Origin: an uncultured Acidobacteriia bacterium
GTDB taxonomy: Bacteria > Acidobacteriota > Terriglobia > Bryobacterales > Bryobacteraceae
Reading direction: 5' to 3'
Assembly (NCBI GenBank): GCA_903907865.1
Contig: CAIVPR010000149.1
Coordinates: 1 to 64,000 of the forward strand
DNA: 64,000 bases
The notes below the pieces were generated by a model. It saw only the letters and a program-made list of their open reading frames with translations, was not told the DNA's origin and made no database searches. Every line of letters starts with the position of its first letter. The first letter of the stretch is position 1. A program made the position numbers and the translations under genes. This document shows, one piece after another, positions 9,724 to 19,231 of this stretch.

Positions 9724-9939
9724 ATGAGTCTCCAGACGAACGAAATCCAGATGCCGAAAGCCCCGGTGTTCCGGCGGGTGGCGGCGCAGGTCCAGTGCCC
9801 CATTTGCACCCACTCGGTTCCGGCGGATGCCGGTGCCAACGGTCGCCGCTTGATGGTGTTGCGGGGGCAGAAGTGCCGCCGATGCCAAGCGTCGCTGGAT
9901 GCGGCCGCAGTGCTCTACACCGTCAGCGCCGCGGCGTAG
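9724..9939 (+). CDS. Small zinc-ribbon protein
   Basis: 71 aa, with CPIC at about residues 25-28 and CRRC at about 51-54, a spacing that fits a zinc ribbon. The start is preceded by GGAGGGATTAAAAG. No other domain is present. A role in nucleic-acid or protein binding is inference from the fold only. It lies between the TPR protein and another short cysteine-containing gene. Confidence 0.6.
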   Translation: MSLQTNEIQMPKAPVFRRVAAQVQCPICTHSVPADAGANGRRLMVLRGQKCRRCQASLDAAAVLYTVSAAA

Positions 9940-10007
9940 GATCGGACATTTTTGCCGGGCGGGTGGTGGCGCGCGATGCCATTTGACATAGTGGTAACAG
10001 TCGCCAC

Positions 10008-10256
10008 ATGAAACGCAAACCGCAAGCAATCCCGACGACGTCGGCCACCGAGGGGGTCGCAGGGATCGTATCCCCGGCGATTCTCGAAAACGCAAAGCGC
10101 TCCGTGCTCTCGGACCGGCCAAGGACAGTCGCTAAATGCGTTGTTTGCGCCTCCGAAGCGACCCCGAGCGCCGACGAGACTCTCTGCTGGGTTTGCCGGC
10201 GGCTGAAGATCAGTGCTTGGAAAGATGCCGACAACCAACTCTCCAGCCAGGAATAG
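10008..10256 (+). CDS. Small CxxC protein, function unknown
   Basis: 82 aa. Two CxxC pairs (KCVVCAS and LCWVCRR, about 19 residues apart) suggest a treble-clef or zinc-ribbon site. The N-terminal 40 residues are basic and probably unstructured. It is not a family I recognise. It ends 35 bp before the YtxH gene and may be co-transcribed with it. Confidence 0.55.
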   Translation: MKRKPQAIPTTSATEGVAGIVSPAILENAKRSVLSDRPRTVAKCVVCASEATPSADETLCWVCRRLKISAWKDADNQLSSQE

Positions 10257-10290
10257 TCTCGGGCTAGAATGGTCTCAGGAGACATCGGAA

Positions 10291-10554
10291 ATGGCACAAG
10301 ACAACGGCAGCAATCTCGGTTGGTTTGTAGCGGGCGCGGTGGTGGGCGCGGTAGCGGCCCTCCTGTATGCACCGCAGTCGGGTCAGGATACCCGCAAGCT
10401 CATCGGCAAGTCGGCCTTGGAAGGCAAGGAAGCCTTGGGCGAGAGCGGTCGCGAGCTCATGGAGCGCGGCAAGGAACTGTACGAGCGCGGCAAGCGCATC
10501 TCCGAAGACGCCGGCGACCTGTTCGACCGCGGCAAGAAGCTGGTCCAGGGCTAG
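10291..10554 (+). CDS. YtxH domain protein
   Basis: 87 aa. A single N-terminal membrane helix (about 10-27, GWFVAGAVVGAVAALLYAP) is followed by the PQSGQDTRK motif typical of YtxH proteins. A charged amphipathic helix with repeated ERGKELYERGKR-like text follows. The family is linked to general stress; its molecular function is unknown. Of two in-frame ATGs I chose 10291, which has GGAGAC upstream and gives the usual length. Confidence 0.8.
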   Translation: MAQDNGSNLGWFVAGAVVGAVAALLYAPQSGQDTRKLIGKSALEGKEALGESGRELMERGKELYERGKRISEDAGDLFDRGKKLVQG

Positions 10555-10561
10555 TTTTTCG

Positions 10562-11413
10562 GTGCCAAACAGCGTCATTGAAGTCGGTGACATCCGCGTC
10601 ACCTCGGTGCGAATTGGGTCTTACTGGTGGGACGGCGGGTCGTTTTTCGGCGTCGTCCCCAAGACCCTTTGGTCCAAGACCCACCCGACGGACGAGCGCA
10701 ACCTGATCGAGGCGGGCTTCAATTCCTACGTGATTGAAACCGGCGGAAACCGGGTGCTGATCGACACGGGCGGTGGTGTCCGCCACGACGAGCGCGCCAA
10801 GGAGAGGATGAACACCCCCAATCCGCCCGATGTCCGGGAGGTTGTTGCGGCGCATGGCTTCGACCCCGAGTCCATCGATACGGTCATCAACACCCACTTG
10901 CACTGGGACCACGCAGGTGGCAATACCGTTGACCAAGGGTCGCTGGTGCTGCCCTCGTTTCCCAAGGCGAAGTACTACGCGCAAAGGGGCGAGTTGGAGC
11001 ATGGGCGCGAACAGCATCCACGGGACGCCGTCAGCTACCGGGCGGTGAACTACGAGCCGTTGCTGGAATCCGGCCACCTGCACCTGTTGGACGGCGATGG
11101 CGAAGTGCTGCCGGGCGTCCACGTGCAAGTCGCGGTGGGCCACAACCGGACGATGATGGTGATCCAAGCGAGGTCGAAGGGCCAGACTTGGTGCATGTTC
11201 TCGGACTTGGTGCAGTTCACGATCAACGTGACGCCGACTTGGGTGTCGGGTTTCGACCTGTTCCCGTTGGAGGCGATCGACAACAAGACCGTGCTGCTGA
11301 ACCGCGCGGTGGAGGAGGGTTGGTGGGTGAGCTTCGGCCACGACCCCGCTGCGGCGTTTGCCAAGGTGCAGAACTCGGGCGGCAAGTGGCGGGTGTCGGA
11401 TGTGTTGCGGTAG
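10562..11413 (+). CDS. MBL-fold metallo-hydrolase
   Basis: 283 aa. The metal-binding signature HLHWDH (about residues 117-122) matches HxHxDH, with a further His in VAVGHNRTMM, an Asp in the SDLVQF region and a C-terminal His in FGHDP. This is the lactonase/hydrolase-like arrangement, but the substrate cannot be told from sequence. The only plausible start is GTG 10562, eight bases after the YtxH stop, so the two genes are probably co-transcribed. A strong terminator lies about 100 bp downstream. Confidence 0.82.
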   Translation: MPNSVIEVGDIRVTSVRIGSYWWDGGSFFGVVPKTLWSKTHPTDERNLIEAGFNSYVIETGGNRVLIDTGGGVRHDERAKERMNTPNPPDVREVVAAHGFDPESIDTVINTHLHWDHAGGNTVDQGSLVLPSFPKAKYYAQRGELEHGREQHPRDAVSYRAVNYEPLLESGHLHLLDGDGEVLPGVHVQVAVGHNRTMMVIQARSKGQTWCMFSDLVQFTINVTPTWVSGFDLFPLEAIDNKTVLLNRAVEEGWWVSFGHDPAAAFAKVQNSGGKWRVSDVLR

Positions 11414-11510
11414 CGTGGTAGTCTGAAAGTACCCCGATTCGAAGGGGACCAAGAAGTTGCAATTGTAAAGTTAATCCAGATCGACGCGGCGCAGGTTTCG
11501 CACCTGCTCC

Positions 11511-11540
11511 CAAAACGGGATCCTCCGGGATCCCGTTTTG
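11511..11540. terminator. Bidirectional Rho-independent terminator
   Basis: A perfect 13-bp stem (CAAAACGGGATCC, 11511-11523, with 11528-11540) closes a 4-nt loop. The AAAA/TTTT flanks give a U-tract on both strands, so it can serve the plus-strand metallo-hydrolase gene and the convergent minus-strand gene at 11557. Confidence 0.85.
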
Positions 11541-11556
11541 TTGTTGGACGCCGATA

Positions 11557-12348
11557 CTAGGAGAGTTCCATCTTGCCCGCCGTTGGCGGCGTTTGGCCGC
11601 TGGCCAACATGGTGAAGGCAAATTCGCTGCCCGATGGATCCACATTGTCGGCGATTGCCATGGGGCCGACGGAAGCCAGCCACTGCTTGTTGTCCGGATC
11701 GTTTGGAGATCCCCAGACCGTGTCTTGTCCGCTCAGGCCGAACTGGGCCGTCAAATCCGCAGGGGGGGCCAACAAGTCGGTCACGAAGCCGATGCCGTCC
11801 TTCGATGTAACCTTCATCGGCCCGTCAGAAAACTTGTGTTCCAAATTGGACGCGGCAAGCCGCCAAGTCATTGTGCCGCTGGCGGTGTACCATTTTACGA
11901 CCTTGGTGATGTCCTTGGCCGGGGCACCACTGTCCAGTGCCCTCAAATTCGCTGTCGCCGGAATCGAATTCAGGAAGACGAGCGCGCCATCGTTTCCGGA
12001 CTGTACCTCTGGATCCAATACGGGTCCAAGCCCGGTCACATTCAAGCTCCATTTGGTGGAACCCTTAAGCGATCGGACAACCAAGAAGTCACTGGTTCCG
12101 CCCTTGGGCACTTCGAGCACATCCACACCGAAAAAGCTGCCGGGCTTGAACGTGACCTCGTAGGGATAAGGCCGCAACGCGGCAGGCGTGTCCACTACAA
12201 CCTGCCACCCGATCCGGTCCCCAACGCGTGCCTGGATGGGAGTTTTCAGTTGCACTACAGGCTTTTCCAGATACGAGTACACTTTGGGCGCAGGCTTGCC
12301 GAAGCTGTCGAACTCCACCTTGACCAGGATCAAAAACGTCTTTGACAT
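11557..12348 (-). CDS. Hypothetical protein, beta-rich
   Basis: 263 aa, not recognised. No signal peptide or membrane helix. The composition suggests mostly beta structure (SKTFLILVKVEFDSFGKPAPKVYSY at the start, then repeated TW/KW strands). Its ATG lies 2 bp from the 3' end of the upstream kinase-TPR gene, so it is almost certainly expressed with that kinase and could be its partner or substrate (inference from context). Confidence 0.6.
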   Translation of the reverse strand: MSKTFLILVKVEFDSFGKPAPKVYSYLEKPVVQLKTPIQARVGDRIGWQVVVDTPAALRPYPYEVTFKPGSFFGVDVLEVPKGGTSDFLVVRSLKGSTKWSLNVTGLGPVLDPEVQSGNDGALVFLNSIPATANLRALDSGAPAKDITKVVKWYTASGTMTWRLAASNLEHKFSDGPMKVTSKDGIGFVTDLLAPPADLTAQFGLSGQDTVWGSPNDPDNKQWLASVGPMAIADNVDPSGSEFAFTMLASGQTPPTAGKMELS

Positions 12349-12350
12349 TG

Positions 12351-14954
12351 CTAAAGCCTTCCTTTCAGGACCTGCTGGTACGGCGCGGAGTCGCGCAAGG
12401 GCGCGAAATCCGGTTCCCGCTCGATCTCCTTCACATCATATCCGAGTTTCGCGGCCTCTGCCAAGGACTCCAGGGCAGCCTTCCTGTCGCCGACCACACT
12501 GAACGCCCGTGCCGCGTAGAATCGGACGCTGCCATCCTTGGGCCATTGGGCCTCGGCGCGGCGGGCCTCGGTCCGCGCCTCCGCGCCGCGTCCCAGTTTC
12601 GCCAGATAGAGTGGGTAGCTTTTGCGGACGCGCCGATTCCCGGGGTTCAGCGCGAGTTCCTTCTGGGATAGCTCGGCTGCGCGGCGGAACGCCTCCACGG
12701 CCTTTTCCCTGGCGGCCTCGACCTGCCACCACGCGTCGCCTAGGTTGCCCCAATTCACGGGGTTGGCCGGCTGCAGCCGGGTTGCCTCCTCCGTCTCCCG
12801 TGCAGCTTCCGCATACTTGCCTTGGTAAAAGAGAACCGCCCCGAGGTTTGAGTAGGCCACACCGGTGGGCTTGAGCGTGATCGATTTGCGGAATGCGGCC
12901 TCCGCCTCGGCCCACCTTCCCATCTGGAAGTAGAGCGCCCCCAGGTTGTATTGCAGGGTTTCCGATTTCGGTGCCAAGGCAATTCCAGTCGCGAAGGCTT
13001 CCTCGCTCTGCCGCTCGTGATGCTGCTGGCCGGCGTGGAAGTTCCCCAGTGCCTCGTAAAGTGGCGCGTAACCCGGCCGGAGGCGGAGTGCCTGGAGGTA
13101 AACTTTTTCCGCGTCCGCCGGTCGGGCCACTACGATGTATTCGTCGGCCAGCAGCCTGGATACCTCGACATTTCCCGGGTCGGCCTCCAAGTACTGCCGG
13201 TAAAGCGCGATGGCCTCCTCGGACCTGCCTGTGGCTTTGCGGATCAGCCCCTCGGCGAGCAGCGCCAGGGGAGTTGGACCGGCCTCCGCCGCGCGGGCAG
13301 CCTCCGCGTCCGCCAGAGCGAGCCATTTCGCGTCCTTTGTGAAGAGGTACTTGCGAGCGTAGGCCTCGGCAAGCCGGGCCCGCGCGGAAGAATATCCCGG
13401 ATCGGCGGCAACAGCTTTGGACAGCAAGTCGATGGCCCCGTCGAAGTCCCTTGAAACGAGCGCTCCCTGCCCTTGGAGGAACAGACTGTAGGCTGCGGAG
13501 TTTGCGGTCGTCTCCCCGGCCAAAGTGCTGGCACCCACTAGTGCGGAGCGACCGAAGAGCGCCCCGAGATCCTTGCCGAGGCGCTCCGGGAGTTGCGAGA
13601 ATTCCGATTCCTGAAGCGCGATGATCCGCGAGTTCTGCTGCCGGACGGGCTCGGTCTCGGAAAGGTTGAGAGTGATTTGGAGCATCCCCCCTGCATGCGC
13701 CACGCTGCCGGTGACCGCGAGATCGGCTCCGAACTGCCGCCTCGCGTCCCCTAGGGTTCTCACTTGGGCGCGCCGCAACTCCGAGGCCGGAATGACGGCC
13801 ATTCGGGCGCGCAGGCTAGGAGCCACGGACACGATGCTCGACACGGTTTCCTGCAAGCCGTCGCACAACGCCTGGTTGGATGGATCGGCACCGAGGTTTT
13901 CGAAAGGCAGCACCACGAGCGTTCGTTGCGCCTCGGGGCCGGCGCTCCCCCTGCGGTGCAAGAGCCAAACACCTGCCGCGCAGGCCGCAGTGACGGCGAG
14001 GATGGCTGAAAGGACCAGCGCCGTTCTTATTTTCCAAGTCGCGGGATTCCACGTCGGACGGCGGGGAACCGGCACCGGGGCCGACTCGGATATCACCATC
14101 GTTCGGGTAATCTCCGGCGACGCGCCGGCCGCGCAAGCCTCCAGAGAGTCGAGGAATTCGCCGATGGACCGGTGCCGGTGGTTCGGGTCCCTCGACAACG
14201 CCTTGGCGACGGTTTGGGAAAAGCCCGTCGGCAGCTCCGGTCGCAGGGTGGCCAGCGAAGGAATCGGCGCGCCCATCGCGGCCGCCATCCGACCCTGCCC
14301 GCCGTAGATCTTCCTGCCGGACGCCATTTCATAGACGACCGCGGCAAATGAATAGAGGTCGCTTTGGACGCTCGCGTCGAGTCCGGCAGCCACCTCCGGC
14401 GACATGTACCAGAGCGTGCCGACAGTCATCCCCGTTTGGGTGACGTCGTCGTCCTTCAATCCCTTGGCAAGGCCGAAGTCGAGCAGCTTCAAGGTGCCGC
14501 GGGAGTTGAACATGGCGTTGCCGGGTTTGACGTCCCTGTGGAGGATGCCTTGGGCATGCGCGCATGCCAACCCCTCGCCCAATTGCCGGGCATATCCGAG
14601 TAGTTCAGGTACCGGCATGCCGCCGGGCCGCATCCGGGCCTTCAGAGTGTCGCCATCCAGCAGTTCCATGGCGAGGAACGGAACCCCATCCCAATCGCCC
14701 AATTCAAACAGCGTAGCCACGTTGGGATGGTTGAGTGCCGCTACCGCTTCGGCTTCGCGTCGGAATCGTGCCAAGACATCGGGGGACTGCGGGCTGGACG
14801 CATCCGCGATGAACTTCAACGCCACCACACGGTTCAACCTTTTGTCGCGGGCGCGGTAGACGACGCCCATGCCGCCCTCCCCGCACTTGTCGAGGATTTC
14901 GTAATGGGGGTGTCCCGCCGGAAAAGCGCTGGCGTCGAGGAGGCCCATTGGCAC
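12351..14954 (-). CDS. Receptor-like Ser/Thr kinase with extracytoplasmic TPR array
   Basis: 867 aa. The N-terminal Hanks-type kinase (about 18-275) has GEGGMGVVY, Lys47, HRDVKPGN (Asp141) and DFG (159-161), so it should be active. A single membrane helix at about 311-332 leads to a TolB/FlgO-like segment (TLVVLPFENLGADPSNQ, about 345-470). Then come about 10 TPR units up to the C-terminus. This kinase-TM-TPR plan is widespread in Acidobacteriota and is thought to couple envelope state to phosphorylation. The downstream gene at 11557 follows after 2 bp. Confidence 0.9.
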   Translation of the reverse strand: MPMGLLDASAFPAGHPHYEILDKCGEGGMGVVYRARDKRLNRVVALKFIADASSPQSPDVLARFRREAEAVAALNHPNVATLFELGDWDGVPFLAMELLDGDTLKARMRPGGMPVPELLGYARQLGEGLACAHAQGILHRDVKPGNAMFNSRGTLKLLDFGLAKGLKDDDVTQTGMTVGTLWYMSPEVAAGLDASVQSDLYSFAAVVYEMASGRKIYGGQGRMAAAMGAPIPSLATLRPELPTGFSQTVAKALSRDPNHRHRSIGEFLDSLEACAAGASPEITRTMVISESAPVPVPRRPTWNPATWKIRTALVLSAILAVTAACAAGVWLLHRRGSAGPEAQRTLVVLPFENLGADPSNQALCDGLQETVSSIVSVAPSLRARMAVIPASELRRAQVRTLGDARRQFGADLAVTGSVAHAGGMLQITLNLSETEPVRQQNSRIIALQESEFSQLPERLGKDLGALFGRSALVGASTLAGETTANSAAYSLFLQGQGALVSRDFDGAIDLLSKAVAADPGYSSARARLAEAYARKYLFTKDAKWLALADAEAARAAEAGPTPLALLAEGLIRKATGRSEEAIALYRQYLEADPGNVEVSRLLADEYIVVARPADAEKVYLQALRLRPGYAPLYEALGNFHAGQQHHERQSEEAFATGIALAPKSETLQYNLGALYFQMGRWAEAEAAFRKSITLKPTGVAYSNLGAVLFYQGKYAEAARETEEATRLQPANPVNWGNLGDAWWQVEAAREKAVEAFRRAAELSQKELALNPGNRRVRKSYPLYLAKLGRGAEARTEARRAEAQWPKDGSVRFYAARAFSVVGDRKAALESLAEAAKLGYDVKEIEREPDFAPLRDSAPYQQVLKGRL

Positions 14955-15020
14955 AGACTAGCAGAGTCCCAGGCAAGATTGTCCGCCGCCTGGTGTCGAT
15001 TTGAGGCAGGCACACGTAAT

Positions 15021-15326
15021 TCAGCGCGCCCGATCAGGTATCCAGACAACTGCGAAGGCAGCCAGTTGATTTGTGTGGGCCGATTTGACTGCAGTCAGAT
15101 GGAACGAATACAGCCATGCACTCCCGAAGTTGGGAAATGGTCCATCCGGCCGAAGAGGCTTCGGCGACCATGCCATAGGCCTTGAGCGCAAGCGCGACGT
15201 CCTCGTATTCGCCGGATGCTCAATCACCTCGATCGAGTCTGAGAGCCATTCGTCCCGTTGGACCAACGAGATCTTTCCAGCCGCGAAAGACTCCAGCGTT
15301 CCGACGAGTTGTTGGTTGGTCGGCAT
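15021..15326 (-). CDS. Doubtful small ORF, 101 aa
   Basis: The only half-convincing reading frame in the 500-bp gap between the kinase-TPR gene and recJ. The first 40 residues (MPTNQQLVGTLESFAAGKIS onwards) look like real protein, but the rest is basic and low in helix-forming residues, as if the frame had been lost. No good ribosome site. It may be a decayed gene. I recognise no family. Confidence 0.3.
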   Translation of the reverse strand: MPTNQQLVGTLESFAAGKISLVQRDEWLSDSIEVIEHPANTRTSRLRSRPMAWSPKPLRPDGPFPNFGSAWLYSFHLTAVKSAHTNQLAAFAVVWIPDRAR

Positions 15327-15459
15327 GACAATCACTAGAGCCAGAGTACCCGAGTGGGAGATCCGCAGCAAGTTCAACCAAACGAGGGCGGTTGCACGAT
15401 GAAGATTGGTCAGATCGACCATGCTCGTGGCAGACAAGAGGCTGAAATCTTGAGGTCGC

Positions 15460-17148
15460 TCACGCAACCCGGCAGTCCCGCGCAATCAACCCCAGCCCCC
15501 CGAACCAGTCCCGCTCGATCTCGAACGCCACGTCCACCAAATCCGCCCCGCGCAGTTCCTCGGCACGGTCGCCCATGCCGAAACCCTTTAGAACAATGCT
15601 CCGCCCCCCGTGCTTGGCTGCGATTTTCAGGTGCTTGTCCTTCCACAATTGCGGCGGACCAGACAACTGCGCGCTCAGCGACGCGAAGATCGGCCGCGGA
15701 TTCTCCAAACCGAAAGGCGCGATCTTGTCGAGGGCATCCCACAAGTCCTCGGTAACGTCGCGGAACCCGATGGCGGCGTCCACCTTCACCACCCCGCGCA
15801 TGTCCTCAGGGGTCAGCCGCGCGGCAGCGTAATCGCGCAGACGCCGCTCCAAATCCTCCAGCGCCGACGCGGGCAGCGTCAACCCCGCCGCATGCGCGTG
15901 GCCGCCGAACTTGGTAAACAATTCGGACATGCTTTCCAGCGCATCCAAGAGATGGAACGAGTCCGTCGAGCGTCCCGACCCGTGTGCCACGCCATTCTCG
16001 ACACCCAGCACCACTGCGGGCCGGTGGTACCGCTGAACAACGCGGCTGGCAACGATTCCCACCACTCCGCGGTGCCAGCCCTCGCCCCAGAACACCAACG
16101 CGGCATCCTCGTCGGTCACCGGGCGTTCCAGACAGCGGTCCAGAATCTCGTCCACGATGGCGCGCTCCGCCGCCTGGCGCTCCTGGTTGAGGACAAACAA
16201 CTCGCGGGCGATCATCTCCGCCTCTTCGGGATCGTTGGTCAGGAACAGCCGGACCGCCTGCCCCGCGCTGTCCATGCGGCCGGAGGCGTTGATCGCAGGG
16301 GCGATGCGGAACCCGACCTCGGTCGCATTCGGAATCTTGTCCTTGAACCCGGCGGCATTCAACAGCGCCCTCAAGCCCGGATTGCGCACGTCGAGCAGCC
16401 CGTTCAATCCGTGTTTGACGATGATGCGGTTCTCCCCCACTAGAGGAACAATGTCGGCGACTGTCGCGATGGCCACCAGCTTCAGGAACGACTCCAGAAC
16501 GCGCGTCATCCGCTCAGGCGACCACCCCATTCCCAGCAGGACCGCGTGCGCCAGCTTCAACGCCACACCCGCACCGCACAGGTTCTTGTTCGGATACCGG
16601 CAGTCGATGCGGCTGGGGTTGACCACGGCCAGCGCCGGAGGCAGGGCCGCTTCGGGAAGGTGGTGGTCCGTGACGATCACGTCCAGCCCCAGTTCGCGCG
16701 CGCGCTCAATCGCGGCGACGGCGCGAGTGCCGTTGTCGACCGAAACCAACAGTTGAGCCCCGCGTTCCAGCGCGCCGTCGACGGCCTCGGGACGCATCCC
16801 GTAGCCGTCCTGCAGCCTATGCGGGATGTGCCAGCCGCAGTTCGCTCCAGCCATCTCCAGCGCTTTCTTCAGCACGACGGTCGAGGTGACGCCGTCCACA
16901 TCGTAGTCGCCGTGGATCTCGATCCGCTCCTTCCGGGCGATGGCCGTGCGGATGCGCGCAACCGCCGGGGCCATGTCGGCCAGCAGGAACGGGTCGTGGA
17001 GATCCTCGATGCGCGGATTCAGGAAGCGCGTGGCGGCGTCGGCGTCGCGGTAGCCGCGGTTCCAGAGAATGGACGCAGCGGCCTTGGGCAGGCCGAGGTC
17101 GTGCGCCAAGGCCGCCACGGCGGCGTCATCGCCGGGATTCGGAAACAC
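15460..17148 (-). CDS. recJ: Single-stranded-DNA-specific exonuclease RecJ
   Basis: 562 aa. 5'-3' ssDNA exonuclease acting in recombination and mismatch repair. Catalytic DHH-family motifs are in order: DYDVDG (81-86), SVDNGT (137-142) and DHH (161-163). The downstream DHHA1 part ends in GGHAHAAGLT, followed by the C-terminal OB-like domain. The frame is open further upstream, but that part overlaps the preceding gene and is low-complexity. GTG 17148, 16 bp after the upstream stop, gives the expected N-terminus (FPNPGDDAAVAALAHDLG). Last gene of a minus-strand group starting at 19231. Confidence 0.92.
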   Translation of the reverse strand: MFPNPGDDAAVAALAHDLGLPKAAASILWNRGYRDADAATRFLNPRIEDLHDPFLLADMAPAVARIRTAIARKERIEIHGDYDVDGVTSTVVLKKALEMAGANCGWHIPHRLQDGYGMRPEAVDGALERGAQLLVSVDNGTRAVAAIERARELGLDVIVTDHHLPEAALPPALAVVNPSRIDCRYPNKNLCGAGVALKLAHAVLLGMGWSPERMTRVLESFLKLVAIATVADIVPLVGENRIIVKHGLNGLLDVRNPGLRALLNAAGFKDKIPNATEVGFRIAPAINASGRMDSAGQAVRLFLTNDPEEAEMIARELFVLNQERQAAERAIVDEILDRCLERPVTDEDAALVFWGEGWHRGVVGIVASRVVQRYHRPAVVLGVENGVAHGSGRSTDSFHLLDALESMSELFTKFGGHAHAAGLTLPASALEDLERRLRDYAAARLTPEDMRGVVKVDAAIGFRDVTEDLWDALDKIAPFGLENPRPIFASLSAQLSGPPQLWKDKHLKIAAKHGGRSIVLKGFGMGDRAEELRGADLVDVAFEIERDWFGGLGLIARDCRVA

Positions 17149-17164
17149 CCACCGGGCTGCCCGT

Positions 17165-17665
17165 TTAGTTGTTGGAGTAGAAACCGCCGCCGAGTCCTTC
17201 GTGTTCGTCCCCTGAGAAATCGCCGTCCGGCATGAACGTCGAGAGCTCCTCGACGGCCTCGATGAACTCCTCGTACCAGTCGCTGCGCAGTTCGTAGACG
17301 TACATGTTCGAGTCGTGGGCGAAGGCGATCTCGATGGCGCAGGTGGAGCCGGTGTGGCGGCGCGCCCCTCGGATGGTCTTCTCAAACTCGCGCTTGTCCT
17401 CGCGCTCGAGGTGCGCGGACTCCAGTTCCTCCAACGCCTCCTCCAACTCCTCGTCCAGGAACTCCTGGCTGGAGAAGAGGATCATCGTCTTGCCCGCTTT
17501 TTCGGCGGTTTCGAGGAACATCCGGTAATCCGGGAATGTTTCGACGTCCCACGCGATCATCGAAAGCGCGTCCAAGGAGCCCGGCAGGCTTCGGAAAACG
17601 GCAAACTGGGACGCCCCGAGATATGCCAACATCTCCCGCTTCAAAGTGTCGAGATTCAAATCCAT
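17165..17665 (-). CDS. Hypothetical acidic protein upstream of recJ
   Basis: 166 aa from ATG 17665, chosen over longer in-frame starts because AAGGGAGG precedes it. Very acidic and helical in the middle (a run of EELEEALEELE), with a hydrophobic core pattern at DALSMIAWDVETFPDYRMFL. No family recognised. The 16-bp gap to recJ suggests co-expression. Confidence 0.65.
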   Translation of the reverse strand: MDLNLDTLKREMLAYLGASQFAVFRSLPGSLDALSMIAWDVETFPDYRMFLETAEKAGKTMILFSSQEFLDEELEEALEELESAHLEREDKREFEKTIRGARRHTGSTCAIEIAFAHDSNMYVYELRSDWYEEFIEAVEELSTFMPDGDFSGDEHEGLGGGFYSNN

Positions 17666-17724
17666 CGGCGGCCTCCCTTTCGCAGGTTTCAGAATAGCAC
17701 CGTGCAAAACCCGGTCGAAGCACC

Positions 17725-18723
17725 CTACTTCGCGAAGTAGTCGTATGTCAGAGCCCATTTGAAGGTCTTGCCGGGCTCCACCTTGATGTCAATGTAGGGC
17801 TCGATCGACATCACGGAGCGGATCGACCAGAGCATCGCCCTGGTGATCGGCCGGTCGCAGGTAACACGAAAACCGGTGCCGTTGGCCTTCTCGACGCGAA
17901 AATCGAAGTCTTTGGCGTCCGACGAATAACCGGTCAGCATTGTGAAGACGCGATTCTCGCCCTCGACTGGCTTCTTGTAGACGAGGCTCTTACCTTCGAT
18001 GGCGGCGAGGTCGTTTTCGAGAGGCGCCGGGGTCTTGAGGTCGAACGCGGCAGTGACTTTGTCGCCAGGCTTGGGGCCTTGCCCGTCCACCACGAGGAAG
18101 TTGTGGTTGTAGCCGTTGGCGTCAATGGTCTTGGTGCCGGTGTTCTTGAGGCTGTGCTCCAGCGTCATGCGCGCCGCGCCCTTTGCCAGCCGGACGGTCT
18201 TGGTGTAGACGTAGGCGTAGCCGTTGGGGCCCTTCAGCGTCTGGACGAACTGGATGCTGTCGGCTTGCTTCTTGATGGTCCACTTGCCTGGGTCTACGAC
18301 CTCGTAGGCGGTGTAGTGGTTGTACGGCTTGTCGTCGGGTCGGCGGAGCACGCCGATTCCGATCTTGATGAAGGTGCCGCCGGCCTTGGCCTCGTCGAAG
18401 CCGAGGGCGGTGGTGCCGGTGAAATACTCCTCGACCGGGCCGGGGATGGAACTGGCGGCACCGGTGACCACTTTCGGGCCTTCGTAGATGAAGTCGGTGA
18501 CGGCGGGGCGGATTTCCTGGTACCAAGGGCCGTAGAAGTCGTGCCCCTTGTACTTGAGGCTGTGGACGACGCCGGACCAGTCGAAGCGGGTGCCCCGGTA
18601 GTAGCCGTTCTTGGCGTCGGGCAGGTAGATCTTGGCGTCGATCTGGCCGTTGGAGATTCTGGCCTCGGGCGGATCGGCGGCGAAGGCTGCGGCTGCGGTC
18701 AGCGCTATGAGGAGGAGTCTCAT
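17725..18723 (-). CDS. Secreted galactose-mutarotase-like protein
   Basis: 332 aa. Signal peptide at 1-16 (MRLLLIALTAAAAFAA). The rest is beta-rich with features of the galactose-mutarotase/aldose-epimerase superfamily: repeated W-x-Y/F strands, DANGYNHNFLVVDGQ in the middle and a C-terminal WALTYDYFAK. The true substrate is unknown, and assignment to the superfamily is by pattern only. It starts 1 bp after the DUF2007-like gene, so the two are in one operon. Confidence 0.6.
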   Translation of the reverse strand: MRLLLIALTAAAAFAADPPEARISNGQIDAKIYLPDAKNGYYRGTRFDWSGVVHSLKYKGHDFYGPWYQEIRPAVTDFIYEGPKVVTGAASSIPGPVEEYFTGTTALGFDEAKAGGTFIKIGIGVLRRPDDKPYNHYTAYEVVDPGKWTIKKQADSIQFVQTLKGPNGYAYVYTKTVRLAKGAARMTLEHSLKNTGTKTIDANGYNHNFLVVDGQGPKPGDKVTAAFDLKTPAPLENDLAAIEGKSLVYKKPVEGENRVFTMLTGYSSDAKDFDFRVEKANGTGFRVTCDRPITRAMLWSIRSVMSIEPYIDIKVEPGKTFKWALTYDYFAK

Positions 18724-18724
18724 G

Positions 18725-19231
18725 TTATTCGGCCTCCTCGTCGAATTCTTCGCCGTCCGCAAAACCGGCGGCTTCGGCCTGGGCGGCCAGTTCCTCTTCG
18801 GAGAGTTCGTCGGCCAGTACTTCGAGAGCCTCCTCGACCCGGTCGGCGGGCACCAGCAGCTGGATCGCTCCAAGCGCCGTCTGTTCGTTGGCGAGGAAGG
18901 AGGGGATTCCGGCCACTTCGAGGAGTCCGCGGGCCAATCGCGCCTCGTCGGGATGGGTGTAGGAGGCGATCAAGGCCACCGCGCCCAGCTCGGCTTCAGG
19001 GGTCTTGGCATCGGCCGCCGCGCCTTCTTCGGAGACGGTTTCCGCGGCTTCCTGCCAGGAGGGCTCGGGGCCTGGATCCGCCGCGACATCGTCCACCGGC
19101 TTGCGCCGCGCGATTTCTTCGTCCAGCACCTGCTGTGCCGCCTCGACCAAGTCGTCGCGCTTTACGGCGAGCAGCGAGTGGTCGGAAAGAAGTGCGAAAT
19201 GCCGCCGGACATCATCGAGATCGATCGTCAT
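18725..19231 (-). CDS. DUF2007-like domain protein
   Basis: 168 aa from ATG 19231, with GGAGGCTCC just upstream. The N-terminal 40 residues are helical. Residues about 85-150 (VALIASYTHPDEARLARGLL to LLVPADRVEEALEVL) match the DUF2007 putative signal-transducing domain (ferredoxin-like fold: strand, EA-containing helix, ANE segment, LLVP strand, helix). The C-terminus is strongly acidic. First gene of the minus-strand group leading to recJ. Confidence 0.7.
   Translation of the reverse strand: MTIDLDDVRRHFALLSDHSLLAVKRDDLVEAAQQVLDEEIARRKPVDDVAADPGPEPSWQEAAETVSEEGAAADAKTPEAELGAVALIASYTHPDEARLARGLLEVAGIPSFLANEQTALGAIQLLVPADRVEEALEVLADELSEEELAAQAEAAGFADGEEFDEEAE

Noticed and set aside
11417-11470. 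tRNA-like hairpin text after the metallo-hydrolase gene (CCCCGATTCGAAGGGG)
   Set aside because: Only a T-arm-like stem is present; no acceptor, D or anticodon arms can be formed around it.
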